NCBI GenBank assembly: GCA_033875315.1
Contig: JANRJG010000006.1
Location: forward strand, 1 to 64,000
DNA length: 64,000 bases
From: Candidatus Methylacidiphilales bacterium
GTDB lineage: Bacteria; Verrucomicrobiota; Verrucomicrobiia; Methylacidiphilales; CAZTYG01
Direction: 5' to 3'
In this document: positions 17,667-27,392 of the stretch, in pieces
Layout of the letters: every line of letters begins with the position of its first letter
Position numbering within the stretch: position 1 is the stretch's first letter
Program-made: the position numbers and the translations under genes
Notes under the pieces: model-generated
What the model was told of the DNA's origin: nothing
What the model saw: the letters and a program-made list of their open reading frames with translations, nothing else
Database searches by the model: none

Positions 17667-20583
17667 CCTGGGGGTCGGGCCGCTGGGTGCCAGCGCGGGG
17701 TGCGCGGAGCTTGGGGCCAAGGAATTGTCCGGTGAAACTGGCGGGATGGGCGGCGATTTGTTCGGGAGTGCCTGTGACCACGACAGTTCCCCCGGCGGCT
17801 CCACCCCCGGGTCCCAAGTCGATGATATGGTCGGCGTTTTTGATCACATCCAAATGATGTTCAATGATTAAGATCGTATTACCAGCATTACGGAGCTTGA
17901 AAAGCATGGAAAGCAGGACTTCGATGTCCGAGAAATGCAGGCCAGTGGTTGGCTCATCGAGAATGTAACAGGTTTTACCGTTTGTTTTACGATAAAGTTC
18001 AGCGGCAAGCTTGATTCGCTGGGCTTCGCCGCCGCTGAGGCTGGTGCCTCCCTGGCCCAAGGGAAGGTAACCCAGGCCGACATAGGCGAGGGTCTCGAGC
18101 CGGTCCGCCACTTCCGGGATGTTCTTGAAGAGGGTGAGGGCCTGCTCGACGGTCAAGCCCAGGACATCGGCGATGGTGTGGCCCTTGTAGGTGATCTCGA
18201 GGGTTTCGCGGTTGAAACGCCGGCCTTTGCAGGCCTCACAAGTCACATGCACGTCGGGCAGGAGCTGCATTTCCATGGTGATGATGCCGTCACCCTGGCA
18301 GTGTTCGCAGCGGCCGCCGGGGGTGTTGAAGCTGAAGCGTGATTTGGTGAAGCCGCGCACGCGGGCGAGCGGGAGTTGGGCGAAGAGGTTGCGGATGCCG
18401 TCGAAGGCCCCGAGGTAGGTGGCGGCGTTGGAGCGTGGGGAGCGGCCGATGGGGGACTGGTCGATGATGACCGCTTTTTCCAGGGCTTCGAGACCGGTGA
18501 TGCGGCGGTGGGCCCCGGGCCGTTCCTTGCCGGTGCCGAAATGGCGGAAGAGCGCACGGCTGAGCACATCGTGGATGAGGGTGCTTTTGCCCGATCCGCT
18601 GACGCCGGTGATGCAGGTCAGGCAGCCGATGGGGAATCGGACATCGATGTTTTGCAGGTTGTTTTCCGTCACACCCTCGAGAGTGATCCAACCCTGCTCC
18701 GGGGCGGTGCGCCGCCCGGTGAAAAGATCGAGTGTTCCTGCGAGGTAGCGACCGGTGAGGGAAGTCGGGTTCTGGATGATCTCCCGAGGGGTGCCCATCC
18801 CGGTGATCCGCCCGCCGTGGATGCCGGCGGATGGACCGACTTCCACCACCCAATCGGCTTGGCGGATGGTATCCTCGTCGTGTTCGACCACGACGATGGT
18901 GTTGCCCTGGTCGCGGAGGCCTCGGAGGGTGTCGAGCAGGCGGGCGTGATCGCGGGGGTGGAGGCCGATGCTGGGTTCGTCGAGCACGTAGAGGACCCCG
19001 GTGAGGCCGGAACCCAGTTGGGAGGCGAGACGGATGCGCTGCATCTCGCCTCCGGAGAGTGTGCCGGTTTCGCGGTCAAGGGTTAGGTAGGGCAGGCCGA
19101 CCTCGCAGAGGAAGCGCAGGCGGCCGCGGATCTCGGTCAGGAGTTCCCCGCCGATAGCGCGGTCGCGGTCGCTCCATGGATTTTGCTCGAGGAATTCAAG
19201 GGCACCGGAGGCGGTGAGGGCGCAGAATTCGTGGATGCCCAGGGGTTGGGCACCAGGGCCACGGTCCAGGCGGACGGCAAGGATTTCCGGGCGGAGTCTT
19301 TTCCCGGCGCATTCGCGGCAGGTCTGGCGGGTCATGTAGCGCTTGAGCCGTTGGCGGGCCAGAGGGCTTTCGCTCCGGTCATGCAGGTCCTGGATCCAGG
19401 CGGCCAGGCCTTCGAAAGGGCGGGGCTCGGTCACGACCCGGCCGTCGCGCAGCGTGGCCATCGGAACGGGTTCTCCGCGGGAACCCTCAAGGATGAGGTT
19501 GCGGAACGATTCCGGCAGGGCGGCCCAGGGCGTGGCAGTGGAAACCCCGGCGTGGCGGGCGAGGTCGCGGAGAAGGGAGCGATGGTGGCCGGTTTGGCGT
19601 TTGGGGATTTTGGCCCATGGGGCGATGGCCCCGTCGTCGAGACTTTTGCCGGGGTCGGGCACGCAGAGGGTGGGGTCGGCGATGATTTCCGTGCCCAGTC
19701 CGTGGCAGCGGGGACAGGCGCCAAGCGGATTGTTGAATGAAAAGTGCCCGGCACTGAGGTCGGCGAAGCGGTGGCCCGTTTCAGGATCGAAGTTCCGGTG
19801 GCTCAGGGCCCATTCCACCGCCGTGCCGCCATCCGCAGGGGGCCAGTGGACGATGACGACCCCGTCGCCCGTTTTCAGGGCGAGTTCGAGCGAATCGGAA
19901 AGACGCGAACGGGCCGCGGGTTCGACTTTGAGCCGATCGACAACAACCTCCAGTTGGTGCGTCCGGTTGCGGTCCGGTTTGGGATTTTCGTCGAGAGTGA
20001 GGAAGGTTCCGTCGAGGCGGATGCGGGCGAAGCCCTCGCGGCGTAGCCGGTCGAGCAGGCCGCGGAGATCGCCGGCATCCCCGGTGGGGAGCGGGGCCAG
20101 AAGCACGAAGCGGTCGCCGGCCGGTTCATCCAGGATGCGGGTGGCCATGTCCTCGACGCTCCAGCGCTGGAGGGGTTTTCCGGTGACCGGGTGGTGGGGG
20201 CGTCCTAGGGTGGCGAAGAGGACACGGAGGTGGTCGAAGATTTCCGTGGTGGTGGCGATGGTGGACCGGGGGTTGCCGCTGGCGGTGCGCTGCTCGATGG
20301 CGATGGCGGGTGAGAGGCCTTCGATGGAGTCGACGTCGGGCCGGTCGAGACGGTCGAGAAACTGGCGCACGTAAGAAGAGAGGGAAAGCATGTAACGGCG
20401 CTGGCCTTCGGCGAAGAGCGTGTCGAAGGCGAGGGAAGATTTGCCCGAGCCGGAGGGGCCGGTGATGACGGTGAGGCGGTTGCGGGGGAGGTCGAGGTCG
20501 ACTCCTTTGAGGTTGTGGGTGCGCGCCCCGCGGATACGGATGGTTCCGGCGTCCGTGAGGGGTGTGGGGCGGGCGATTTTCAT
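17647..20583 (-). CDS. uvrA: Excinuclease ABC subunit A (UvrA)
   Basis: 978 aa. The damage-recognition ATPase of nucleotide excision repair. Two ABC modules: N-terminal Walker A GPSGSGKSSLAFDTLFAEGQ and signature LSGGEMQRIRLASQLGSGL with YVLDEPSIGLHPRD; C-terminal Walker A GVSGSGKSTLIHDVL and signature LSGGEAQRIKLAAELYRK with YILDEPTTGLHFSD. Zinc cysteines are visible at CPRCHGLG, CRECAGKRL, CEHCQGDG and CEACKGRRFN. ATG at 20583 is preferred over a TTG one codon earlier. It is convergent with nothing and divergent from hpf. Confidence 0.98.
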   Translation of the reverse strand: MKIARPTPLTDAGTIRIRGARTHNLKGVDLDLPRNRLTVITGPSGSGKSSLAFDTLFAEGQRRYMLSLSSYVRQFLDRLDRPDVDSIEGLSPAIAIEQRTASGNPRSTIATTTEIFDHLRVLFATLGRPHHPVTGKPLQRWSVEDMATRILDEPAGDRFVLLAPLPTGDAGDLRGLLDRLRREGFARIRLDGTFLTLDENPKPDRNRTHQLEVVVDRLKVEPAARSRLSDSLELALKTGDGVVIVHWPPADGGTAVEWALSHRNFDPETGHRFADLSAGHFSFNNPLGACPRCHGLGTEIIADPTLCVPDPGKSLDDGAIAPWAKIPKRQTGHHRSLLRDLARHAGVSTATPWAALPESFRNLILEGSRGEPVPMATLRDGRVVTEPRPFEGLAAWIQDLHDRSESPLARQRLKRYMTRQTCRECAGKRLRPEILAVRLDRGPGAQPLGIHEFCALTASGALEFLEQNPWSDRDRAIGGELLTEIRGRLRFLCEVGLPYLTLDRETGTLSGGEMQRIRLASQLGSGLTGVLYVLDEPSIGLHPRDHARLLDTLRGLRDQGNTIVVVEHDEDTIRQADWVVEVGPSAGIHGGRITGMGTPREIIQNPTSLTGRYLAGTLDLFTGRRTAPEQGWITLEGVTENNLQNIDVRFPIGCLTCITGVSGSGKSTLIHDVLSRALFRHFGTGKERPGAHRRITGLEALEKAVIIDQSPIGRSPRSNAATYLGAFDGIRNLFAQLPLARVRGFTKSRFSFNTPGGRCEHCQGDGIITMEMQLLPDVHVTCEACKGRRFNRETLEITYKGHTIADVLGLTVEQALTLFKNIPEVADRLETLAYVGLGYLPLGQGGTSLSGGEAQRIKLAAELYRKTNGKTCYILDEPTTGLHFSDIEVLLSMLFKLRNAGNTILIIEHHLDVIKNADHIIDLGPGGGAAGGTVVVTGTPEQIAAHPASFTGQFLGPKLRAPRAGTQRPDPQDEPTLL

Positions 20584-20691
20584 CAACCCGCCAGCCTATG
20601 CCCGGAAAGGACGGGTGCAAAGCGCGAATGCGCAGGGAGGGACGGGGGGTTGGAGTTGCCATCATGCCGGGCGAGTCGTAACTTAGGATTG

Positions 20692-21045
20692 ATGCAAATC
20701 CATATCAGTTCCCGCCACCTGAAACTGACCGGGGCCATCCAGGCCTTTGTCACCCAAAAAATCAGCCATCTGGAGCACCTGACCGACGACATCATCGCCG
20801 CGCATGTGGTGTTGGACCACGATGAGCTGCGCAACCCATCGAAGGCCTTTTCGGTGAAGGTCCATCTGGCGGTGCCGGGGCCGGACATCCACATTGAGGA
20901 CCACAAGAGCGATCTCTACGCGGCCATTGATGTGGCGGTGAACAAGCTGGAACGGCAGGTGCGGAAGCGCAAAACCAAGATCGTGGACCAAAAGAAGGCC
21001 AAAGCGCAGCGGGCTGCGGAGCGTACGAAGCGACTGGGACTTTGA
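20692..21045 (+). CDS. hpf: Ribosome hibernation promoting factor, short form (HPF/RaiA)
   Basis: 117 aa. MQIHISSRHLKLTGAIQAFV is the typical beta-alpha start, with HVVLDHDELRNPSKAFSVKV and DIHIEDHKSDLYAAIDVAVN completing the fold that binds the 30S decoding region. The C-terminal 25 residues are Lys/Arg-rich. The long-form dimerisation domain is absent. ATG at 20692 has an AGGA sequence 6-9 bases upstream; the extended frame from 20515 overlaps uvrA. Confidence 0.93.
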   Translation: MQIHISSRHLKLTGAIQAFVTQKISHLEHLTDDIIAAHVVLDHDELRNPSKAFSVKVHLAVPGPDIHIEDHKSDLYAAIDVAVNKLERQVRKRKTKIVDQKKAKAQRAAERTKRLGL

Positions 21046-21063
21046 ACAAACCGCGCGGTCAAT

Positions 21064-23295
21064 TCACCGGGCACGCACGAAGGTGTATTCGGAATCCCAG
21101 GCGGGTTTTTCGACCTGACGCACGCGGATTTTGAATTCGGACGGCAGGTCTTCGGGCAATTTGACCTCGGCGCGCGGTCCCTTGATGTTGACGTTGGGAA
21201 GGCTGCCGGGATGGTCCCAGTTGCCGAGCGAGGCGATGCGCGATCCGTAGTCCAGTTCGGCTTCGAAGCGACCGGGAGGCACGAGGTCGGGTGAATCGTT
21301 CAGAATCCACAATTCTGCGCTGAAGAGCTCACCGGGTCTCCAGGAAAACTTCGGAACGCGGGCGCTGGCGATGACCGGGCGGCAGGAGGATACGACGGCG
21401 AAGTAAGCCGGCTTGGGTTTGTCCGGCCAGTTGATGAGGCTGTTGTTGGCGGCAGTGGGCCACGGTTCATTGAGGCACCAACCGAGGGCCATCGATGCCA
21501 CCGGCTTCTGCCGCCTGGCTTCCTCATAGAGGCATTTCAATCCCTGGCATTGGAGCATTTGCGAACGCTCGACCAGTTCCTCCAGGGATTTCGACGGACC
21601 GAAGTAATGCTCGACGGTGGACAACATCAACCAGGATTCGGGATCACCGGCCCAGGCCCTGAAGGCGTGGTGCCATTCCCAGGATGTCCCGGTGGACGGG
21701 GGAAAAAGATCCTTTTCGGGGATGAAGGTGCGCAGGTAATCGGACGGGGATGCCCCCGGGCAACCAAACTCGACGTAAGCCGTGCGCTTGCCGGACTCGC
21801 GGGCGAAGATTTGGAAGACTTCCTCCCCTTCCAGAGTGCGGAAGCGGTAGTCGCCATGGACCATGCCCATGAGTGGGGAGGTGGGGAGGAAGGGGGTTTC
21901 CGGGTCGAGTTCGTAGCAATTGCGATTGAGCAATCGGAGGGCATGGGACTGGTCGGTCATTTGCGACCAGCTGTTGAAAAGTTCGTTGCCTCCACACCAG
22001 ATGGCGTGGCAGGCGTGCCCGCGGATCTGGCGGATGATCGAGCGGGACTCGCGGTCAAGGACGCGCAGGTAATAGGAGTCGGGCTCGGTCTCGTAGGAAA
22101 GGCAGGCCAGGGGGAATTCCGTCCAGACGAGCAATCCGAGTTCGTCGCAGATGTCGTAAAATTCCGGTTTGTTGACGGCACCGCCACCCCAGCACCGGAC
22201 GAGGTTGAAGTGGGCGTTCCTGGCCATGCGGAGGAGGGGCAGGTAGGTTTCGCGGGTGACGGTGCCGGGAAAGATCTCGGGCGGCACCCAATTCGAGCCT
22301 TTGGCGAAGATTTTGCGGCCATTGACTTCCAGGGTGATGGGCGGGTTGCGGCGGGAGACGGGGGTTCCGCCGGTGGCGGGAAGGGTCCAGGCACCATCGT
22401 GCATGACCAGGCGGATGCGACGGAACCCGATCCGTTGTTCGATGGCATCGAGTTCCTCACCGGCCTGGCCGATGAGCTGGACCCGGAGTTTATAGAGGGG
22501 TTGTTCGCCGTGACCGTTGGGCCACCAGAGACGGGGAAAGGCGACGCTCTTGGACCAGGATAGCTTTTTCTCCCCGGTGGCGGATTCGTCGAAGCCGAGG
22601 GAATTGGTGAAGAGCGGGGCATTGTCGGGATCGAGAAGCGTGATGCGGAGCTGGCCGCGCCCGGGCAGGCTCATTTCGGTACGGACCTCGAGTTTGGCCT
22701 CGACCATGCCGCTGTCGAATGTGGTGCGGATGTTGACTTGGTGGATGTGGAAGGCGGGGCGGTATTCCAGGTAGGCGTCTTTCCAGATCCCACTGGGGAT
22801 GAGGCGGGGGTGGAAATCCCAACCGTAGGAAACCGGCGGCTTGCAGGATCCGTCGGCCTGGGTGCGGTCCCGGCTCCGGTCGTGGGCTTTGGGGGGCGGA
22901 AAAAGTACGATGAGGAGTTCGTCGCCAGTCCGGGCCTGTTCGGTCAGGTCGAGGCGGACCGGGGTGAACATGCCTTCCTGTTCGAGCAGGATCTGGTCAT
23001 TGAGCCAGATTTGAAATCGGTAGTCGATGCCTCCACAGACAAAAAACAAATGGTGGTCCGGCCGGGCGGTGGGCAGCTCCAGGCGGGCCGAGTAGGTCCA
23101 GAAGAAGTTTTCCAATCCCGCATACTTCAGGAAATGGTCCTCCCGCCAATACTCCGGCCAATTCTTGGACCGGCCCCAGTCGAGCTGGACGGAGCCGGGA
23201 ACCGTAGCGGGAACGGTTTGAAGAGGCGTTGATTCGAGGGAGGTGTGGTTTCCCACGACCCAGGAAAGGGGGATTCGGCGGAGTGTGTCGTTCAT
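21064..23295 (-). CDS. Glycoside hydrolase family 2, beta-mannosidase type
   Basis: 743 aa, no signal peptide, so probably cytoplasmic; it would remove terminal beta-mannose from oligosaccharides. The N-terminal sugar-binding domain (GLENFFWTYSARLELP, IDYRFQIWLND) is followed by immunoglobulin-like domains and a TIM barrel. The barrel has CWGGGAVNKPEFYDICDELG and the acid/base Asn-Glu in CGGNELFNSW; the nucleophile is probably the Glu in AYVEFGCPG. It is somewhat short for the family (~800-860). The ATG at 23295 overlaps the upstream gene's stop as ATGA. Confidence 0.88.
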   Translation of the reverse strand: MNDTLRRIPLSWVVGNHTSLESTPLQTVPATVPGSVQLDWGRSKNWPEYWREDHFLKYAGLENFFWTYSARLELPTARPDHHLFFVCGGIDYRFQIWLNDQILLEQEGMFTPVRLDLTEQARTGDELLIVLFPPPKAHDRSRDRTQADGSCKPPVSYGWDFHPRLIPSGIWKDAYLEYRPAFHIHQVNIRTTFDSGMVEAKLEVRTEMSLPGRGQLRITLLDPDNAPLFTNSLGFDESATGEKKLSWSKSVAFPRLWWPNGHGEQPLYKLRVQLIGQAGEELDAIEQRIGFRRIRLVMHDGAWTLPATGGTPVSRRNPPITLEVNGRKIFAKGSNWVPPEIFPGTVTRETYLPLLRMARNAHFNLVRCWGGGAVNKPEFYDICDELGLLVWTEFPLACLSYETEPDSYYLRVLDRESRSIIRQIRGHACHAIWCGGNELFNSWSQMTDQSHALRLLNRNCYELDPETPFLPTSPLMGMVHGDYRFRTLEGEEVFQIFARESGKRTAYVEFGCPGASPSDYLRTFIPEKDLFPPSTGTSWEWHHAFRAWAGDPESWLMLSTVEHYFGPSKSLEELVERSQMLQCQGLKCLYEEARRQKPVASMALGWCLNEPWPTAANNSLINWPDKPKPAYFAVVSSCRPVIASARVPKFSWRPGELFSAELWILNDSPDLVPPGRFEAELDYGSRIASLGNWDHPGSLPNVNIKGPRAEVKLPEDLPSEFKIRVRQVEKPAWDSEYTFVRAR

Positions 23296-23981
23296 GCTGC
23301 GGTGAAATCCATGATAGGCCAGTGTTCGGATGCATGGAAGGCGGGGCGGGGAAGGCCTGCGGTGGAGGATAAAATGGGAAGATCCCGCCCACGGGTGTAG
23401 TCGTAACGGCAGAAGGCGGTTTTCCAGGGTCTCACCGGACGGATGTCGCCGTTTTCCAGGAAGGCAGCGAAAGGCAGGGTGGCGCCGGCGAGCCAGCGGT
23501 TTTTTTCTCGCTGCACCCGGGTGTGGGTGACCAAGCCTTCGGGCGAAAAGGCATAGTCCAGGAACCAGTCGGTCCGTTCCGGTTTGGAGGCCAGCAATTG
23601 ATCGCGGAAGGCGGTCCCCGGGAATCGTAGGCGGCAGCCGTGGTTCTCGGGGGTGAGGTGGATCTCGAAGTAGCTTTCCTGTCCCTCTGGTCGGAAAAAA
23701 ATCTCGAAGACATCGCCCGTCTGCCAACAAGGCTCCTGAGTGCCCCGGGCGGAGTTGTGGATGTCGCGGTCGGGCAGGACGGCCAGCACATGCCAGGCCT
23801 GGTCGGACCATCCAAGAGTGACCTGTCCGGCGAGGAAATCGGTTTCGGGTGCTGGGCGCCAGGGTTGGCCCAAGCCAATGGTGGGATGGTTTTGCCATGC
23901 GGCTTCCCATGCGACCAAGTCATCGGGGGGAGGCGGTCCGTACGGGCAAGAATGCGGTCCGGGGTTCATGGCCTCGTCCAT
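23292..23981 (-). CDS. CBM9-like carbohydrate-binding protein
   Basis: About 229 aa, no signal peptide. The body follows the family 9 carbohydrate-binding fold: a ligand-facing stretch QTGDVFEIFFRPEGQESYFE, WLAGATLPFAAF, then WKTAFCRYDYTRG and a terminal FHASEHWPIMDF. This domain is usually found in secreted xylanases or as a stand-alone sugar-binding unit. Translation is coupled to the GH2 mannosidase by ATGA, suggesting that they act on the same sugar. The ATG at 23981 is chosen; another in-frame ATG at 23969 is equally possible. Confidence 0.72.
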   Translation of the reverse strand: MDEAMNPGPHSCPYGPPPPDDLVAWEAAWQNHPTIGLGQPWRPAPETDFLAGQVTLGWSDQAWHVLAVLPDRDIHNSARGTQEPCWQTGDVFEIFFRPEGQESYFEIHLTPENHGCRLRFPGTAFRDQLLASKPERTDWFLDYAFSPEGLVTHTRVQREKNRWLAGATLPFAAFLENGDIRPVRPWKTAFCRYDYTRGRDLPILSSTAGLPRPAFHASEHWPIMDFTAA

Positions 23982-24025
23982 GATGGGCCATCTATTCCGG
24001 GCGGCAACGGGAAATGACGATTGCC

Positions 24026-24541
24026 TCAAAAGACATCGCAGGAGTTGACCACCCGGACCCGGGCGCTGAGTGAGCGGAGGGCGATGAGGTGGACCATTTT
24101 GTCGGAAGTGGCGCAACCATCAGCCAGCACAGTGGTGGCGTATTTCTCCGCTTGTTTGGACAAGGCGGTGTGGGTGACGCAGTTTTGCGTCAGCATGCCG
24201 CATAGGAGTATTTCCCCGATTTCCCTATCATCGAGGTAAGCGGCCAAGCCGGTATCCTGGAAACTGTCGGCGTAGGCCTTGACCATCACGGGGGCATCTG
24301 GTGCGGCGGCGAGGATATCGGGATGGAGATCCGCCCCGGAGGTCCCCTCGTTGAAAAAGGGGGCGGGTCCGGAGGCGGACCGGAAGATGTGTTGGATGAG
24401 GACGACCTCGATACCGGTATGGCGGGCGCGGTGAATGGTCTGGACGATGGTGGCCAAGGCGGGGTGCACTTCCCAAAGCGGGTAATGTCCGCCGGGGAAA
24501 TAGTCGTTTTGGACGTCGATGACGATCAGCGCTTTTTTCAT
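24026..24541 (-). CDS. Isochorismatase-fold cysteine hydrolase
   Basis: 171 aa. The catalytic triad of the superfamily is readable: Asp9 (ALIVIDVQNDY), Lys88 (VMVKAYADSF) and Cys121 (TQNCVTHTA). Members hydrolyse nicotinamide, isochorismate or N-carbamoyl amides; the sequence does not decide the substrate. It lies 19 bp after the purA-like gene and 44 bp before the CBM9-like gene, in the same direction. Confidence 0.9.
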   Translation of the reverse strand: MKKALIVIDVQNDYFPGGHYPLWEVHPALATIVQTIHRARHTGIEVVLIQHIFRSASGPAPFFNEGTSGADLHPDILAAAPDAPVMVKAYADSFQDTGLAAYLDDREIGEILLCGMLTQNCVTHTALSKQAEKYATTVLADGCATSDKMVHLIALRSLSARVRVVNSCDVF

Positions 24542-24560
24542 GAAATGAGCGGGATCCGGT

Positions 24561-26084
24561 TCAACCGCGGATCAGATCGATGGTGGGGGGGAGATCCTTG
24601 ATGATCTGCGAGGGTTCGGGGCCGACACCAAGGTAGCGCAGATTGGGCAGGGGATCCGTCGCCCCGGCCACCTCGACCAGTGCGCGGACCATGGCGGCAG
24701 TGTATTGTTTGGCTTGGGGGGGAAGGTCGGAGAATCGCCGGATGCCGGATAGGTCGCCCGTCCAGCCGGGGTGCCGGGAATAGACCGGGCGGAGGGTTTT
24801 GCGGACGGCATCATTCCGGGGAACATGGGTGTAACGTTTGCCGGTGGCATCTTCGTAGGCCGTACAGATGAGGAGGTCGCCGTTCCATTCCCCGCGGTGG
24901 GTCAGGGCGTCGAGCTTGTTGATCATCAGGTCCTGGTAGCCGCCGTAGCGGAGCGCATCGCCCTTTTCCACGGCGTCATACCAGCCGACCATGCGTTGGC
25001 GTCCGGTGCTTGTGCCGTATTCGAGTTTCTTCAAGAGAACGGATAGGGGATGGGCTTCGTCCATCTCGGTCAGAAAGACGTGGGTTCCGACTTTGGTGTC
25101 GTAGGCCTTGGCCACGCCGATGGTGTGGATGGGTTGGACCGGGATGCCGGCGCTTTCGAAGAACTCGGGGGTGAAACTGTGGGAGGCGGTGACGTTGGGG
25201 GAAAACCCGTGCCGCTTGTCCAGCCAGTAGGCCTGGCCGAATTCGCCCACCACGGTGTGTCCGGCGGCGACTTCGCGCAGGATGATTTCCCTTACTTCGC
25301 CGATATTGCGGGTCAGGCGCTGACCGGCTTCCCAATAGGCGTCGGTCAGGTTTTCGAGGTTGAGACTGAAGGGTTCGGCTCCGCGGAAGCGGGTGAAGTC
25401 GAATTCCTCCTTGGGGAAAACACCGAGGGCGAGCGCATCGGCGTTGGCACGGAGTTCGGCCTGGGTGAGGGTGTCAAAGAAGGAGGAAAATGTGGACGGG
25501 GAAACGCGGCAAACGAACTCGATGGTGCGGAGGGCTCGGTCGGCGCGCTGGGTCAATTTGCGGGTGAAGTCGGCCCGGGGTCCGAGGAAGTCGGCGTAGG
25601 TGATCTGCCACTGGCCGGTTTCCTCCATGTAGGCCGGGGTGATGCCCCGCCCGGTGGAACCGCGGGGTTCTTCGCCGAGGACATGCTTGCGGTAATCTTC
25701 CCAGGCGAGGTCGAGGAGGCGGTGGGTGAGGTCGGAGACCTGGGTGCGTTCGTCGAGAACGAGGCGGGAGAAGACATCGTGGCCTTTGGCCTCTTTTTCG
25801 CGGCCTTCCCAGCCGATCTTGCGGGGGTCGGCGACCACGCCCGCGCCGATGCAGAGGTGGGGAATGGTGGGCAGAACGACGCCGCAGGGGAGGAGGTTGA
25901 ATTTTTCCCCGGCGACCGTGTGGCCGGAATTGGCCCCGCCGTTGACTTTGAGAACAACGGAGACCGAGGCGGAGGTGGACTGCAATTCGTCGACAACCTC
26001 GGGGATGAGGCGGCCCTTGCCTTCGTCACCGAGGGAGATGCCGACGTCGGCGATGAGGCGGCTGGTGAAAGGAGTCAGAGACAT
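24561..26084 (-). CDS. purA: Adenylosuccinate synthetase, divergent long form
   Basis: 507 aa versus ~430 for typical PurA, which makes adenylosuccinate from IMP, Asp and GTP. Key elements remain: GDEGKG with the catalytic Asp, SGHT with the catalytic His, [10 protein letters not shown], the aspartate loop [12 protein letters not shown] with both arginines, and INKLD for guanine. The usual EGAQG-LDIDHGTYP-VTSSN loop is altered to [20 protein letters not shown]. Extra residues lie mostly in the middle (~170-260) and in the C-terminal third. ATG at 26084 is preferred to a TTG four codons upstream; no Shine-Dalgarno is visible. Confidence 0.85.
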   Translation of the reverse strand: MSLTPFTSRLIADVGISLGDEGKGRLIPEVVDELQSTSASVSVVLKVNGGANSGHTVAGEKFNLLPCGVVLPTIPHLCIGAGVVADPRKIGWEGREKEAKGHDVFSRLVLDERTQVSDLTHRLLDLAWEDYRKHVLGEEPRGSTGRGITPAYMEETGQWQITYADFLGPRADFTRKLTQRADRALRTIEFVCRVSPSTFSSFFDTLTQAELRANADALALGVFPKEEFDFTRFRGAEPFSLNLENLTDAYWEAGQRLTRNIGEVREIILREVAAGHTVVGEFGQAYWLDKRHGFSPNVTASHSFTPEFFESAGIPVQPIHTIGVAKAYDTKVGTHVFLTEMDEAHPLSVLLKKLEYGTSTGRQRMVGWYDAVEKGDALRYGGYQDLMINKLDALTHRGEWNGDLLICTAYEDATGKRYTHVPRNDAVRKTLRPVYSRHPGWTGDLSGIRRFSDLPPQAKQYTAAMVRALVEVAGATDPLPNLRYLGVGPEPSQIIKDLPPTIDLIRG

Positions 26085-26524
26085 GGAAGGGATCAAGCCA
26101 AGCGATACGGAGGGCAGGGTTCAAGGCTGGAATTTTCCCTGGAAACCAGGTCGCGGGGCCCATCGCAGGGAAAGAACCGGAACGGGAAGGGAGATCTTGA
26201 ACCCGTCGCCCTACTCTGGCGAAGCCGATGAAACGCATCCCGCTTGTCTTTTTTAAGCGCGCGGAGATGGAGATGGTTTTTTGGGCGGGAAGGACTGGGG
26301 TGAGGACGGTTTACCCAGGACAGATATGCTGGCCCGGATGACCGCCGCCGTGATCCCTTGCAAAGACTTTTCCCGCGTCGGGAGCAGTCCGGGGGCGGTG
26401 GGACGTGAGCGAGCAGCCATGATCGGTCTTTTGGGCTTGGATACCCGGCTCGAGGCGGATTTTGAGGGTAGTTTCGACATGGCAGGAGCTCTTCATGAGA
26501 TGCTACCAGCGAAAGAATGATTCA
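26085..26524. other. Gene-free spacer upstream of purA
   Basis: 440 bp between the purA-like start and the sod stop, both on the minus strand. Small frames on either strand here lack family features and have poor starts. I see no clear promoter, riboswitch or repeat. Confidence 0.4.
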
Positions 26525-27250
26525 TCAAATTTTTCGGGTAAATCGTTCCGAAACCGCGTCCCAAGCGATGATGTTGAAGAGGGCGGAGAGGTAATCGGCG
26601 CGGCGGTTTTGATAGCGGAGGTAGTAGGCGTGTTCCCAGACGTCGAGTCCGAGAAGGGGCTGGTTGCCGTGCATGAGGGGGTTGTCCTGATTGGGGGTGG
26701 GTTCGATGACCAGTTTTCCTTCTTTGGAGAGAGAAAGCCAGGCCCAGCCACTGCCGAAGACCTTCAGGGCGGTTTCGGTAAGGGATTTTTTCAGGCCGTC
26801 CATGCCGCCGAGATCGCGGTCGATGGCTTTGACCAAGGCCGGGGAGGGCGATGCGGGCTTGGCGGAAAGGCTGGTCCAGAAGAGGGTGTGGTTGACATGG
26901 CCTCCGGCGTTGTTGCGTACCAGCGTGCGGAAGGCTTCCGGGACCTGGTCGAGTTTTTGGATCAAATCCACCGGGTTGGTGGTGGGGAGGGCGTTGGGTT
27001 GTTCCTTGACCAGTTTGTTGAGATTGTTGACGTAGGCTCCGTGGTGCTTGTCGTGGTGGATGCCCATGGTCTGGGTGTCGATGTGGGGTTCGAGCGCGGC
27101 GGGTGCGTAGGGCAGTGGAGGGAGGGAAAAGGGACCGACGACAGGTGCGGGTGCGGCGGCGGTGGAGGAAGTTTGGGCGTTCAAGGCGCCGGGAAGGGCG
27201 CTGGCGGCGCTGGCGAGCGCGAGGGTTTTGAGGGCGGTTCTACGGTTCAT
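26525..27250 (-). CDS. Superoxide dismutase (Mn/Fe), Tat-exported
   Basis: 241 aa. An N-terminal twin-arginine signal (MNRRTALKTLALASAASALP) precedes a complete Fe/Mn-SOD. Metal ligands are visible: His in MGIHHDKHHGAYV, His in GGHVNHTLFW, and Asp plus His in LLGLDVWEHAYYLRYQNRRA. GGHVNHTLFW and NQDNPLM suit a manganese enzyme. Export means it removes superoxide outside the cytoplasm. The ATG at 27250 gives the signal peptide; the frame before it is unrelated. Confidence 0.93.
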   Translation of the reverse strand: MNRRTALKTLALASAASALPGALNAQTSSTAAAPAPVVGPFSLPPLPYAPAALEPHIDTQTMGIHHDKHHGAYVNNLNKLVKEQPNALPTTNPVDLIQKLDQVPEAFRTLVRNNAGGHVNHTLFWTSLSAKPASPSPALVKAIDRDLGGMDGLKKSLTETALKVFGSGWAWLSLSKEGKLVIEPTPNQDNPLMHGNQPLLGLDVWEHAYYLRYQNRRADYLSALFNIIAWDAVSERFTRKI

Positions 27251-27392
27251 GGGATGGTCTTGGGTTGAGGGTGCGGTTTTTGAATGCAGGGGCATTTTAG
27301 CAACCGGGTGGCAAATCACAAGGCCGGTTCCGATGGCATGATGGCTGAGTCGCACCTTGCGGGCGGTTCAAGAGGAAAGAAATACGACCCCG

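Noticed and set aside
24561-26084. Phage-type PurZ (diaminopurine synthesis) instead of PurA
   Set aside because: The catalytic Asp in GDEGKG and the aspartate-loop arginines are retained, and no phage genes surround it.
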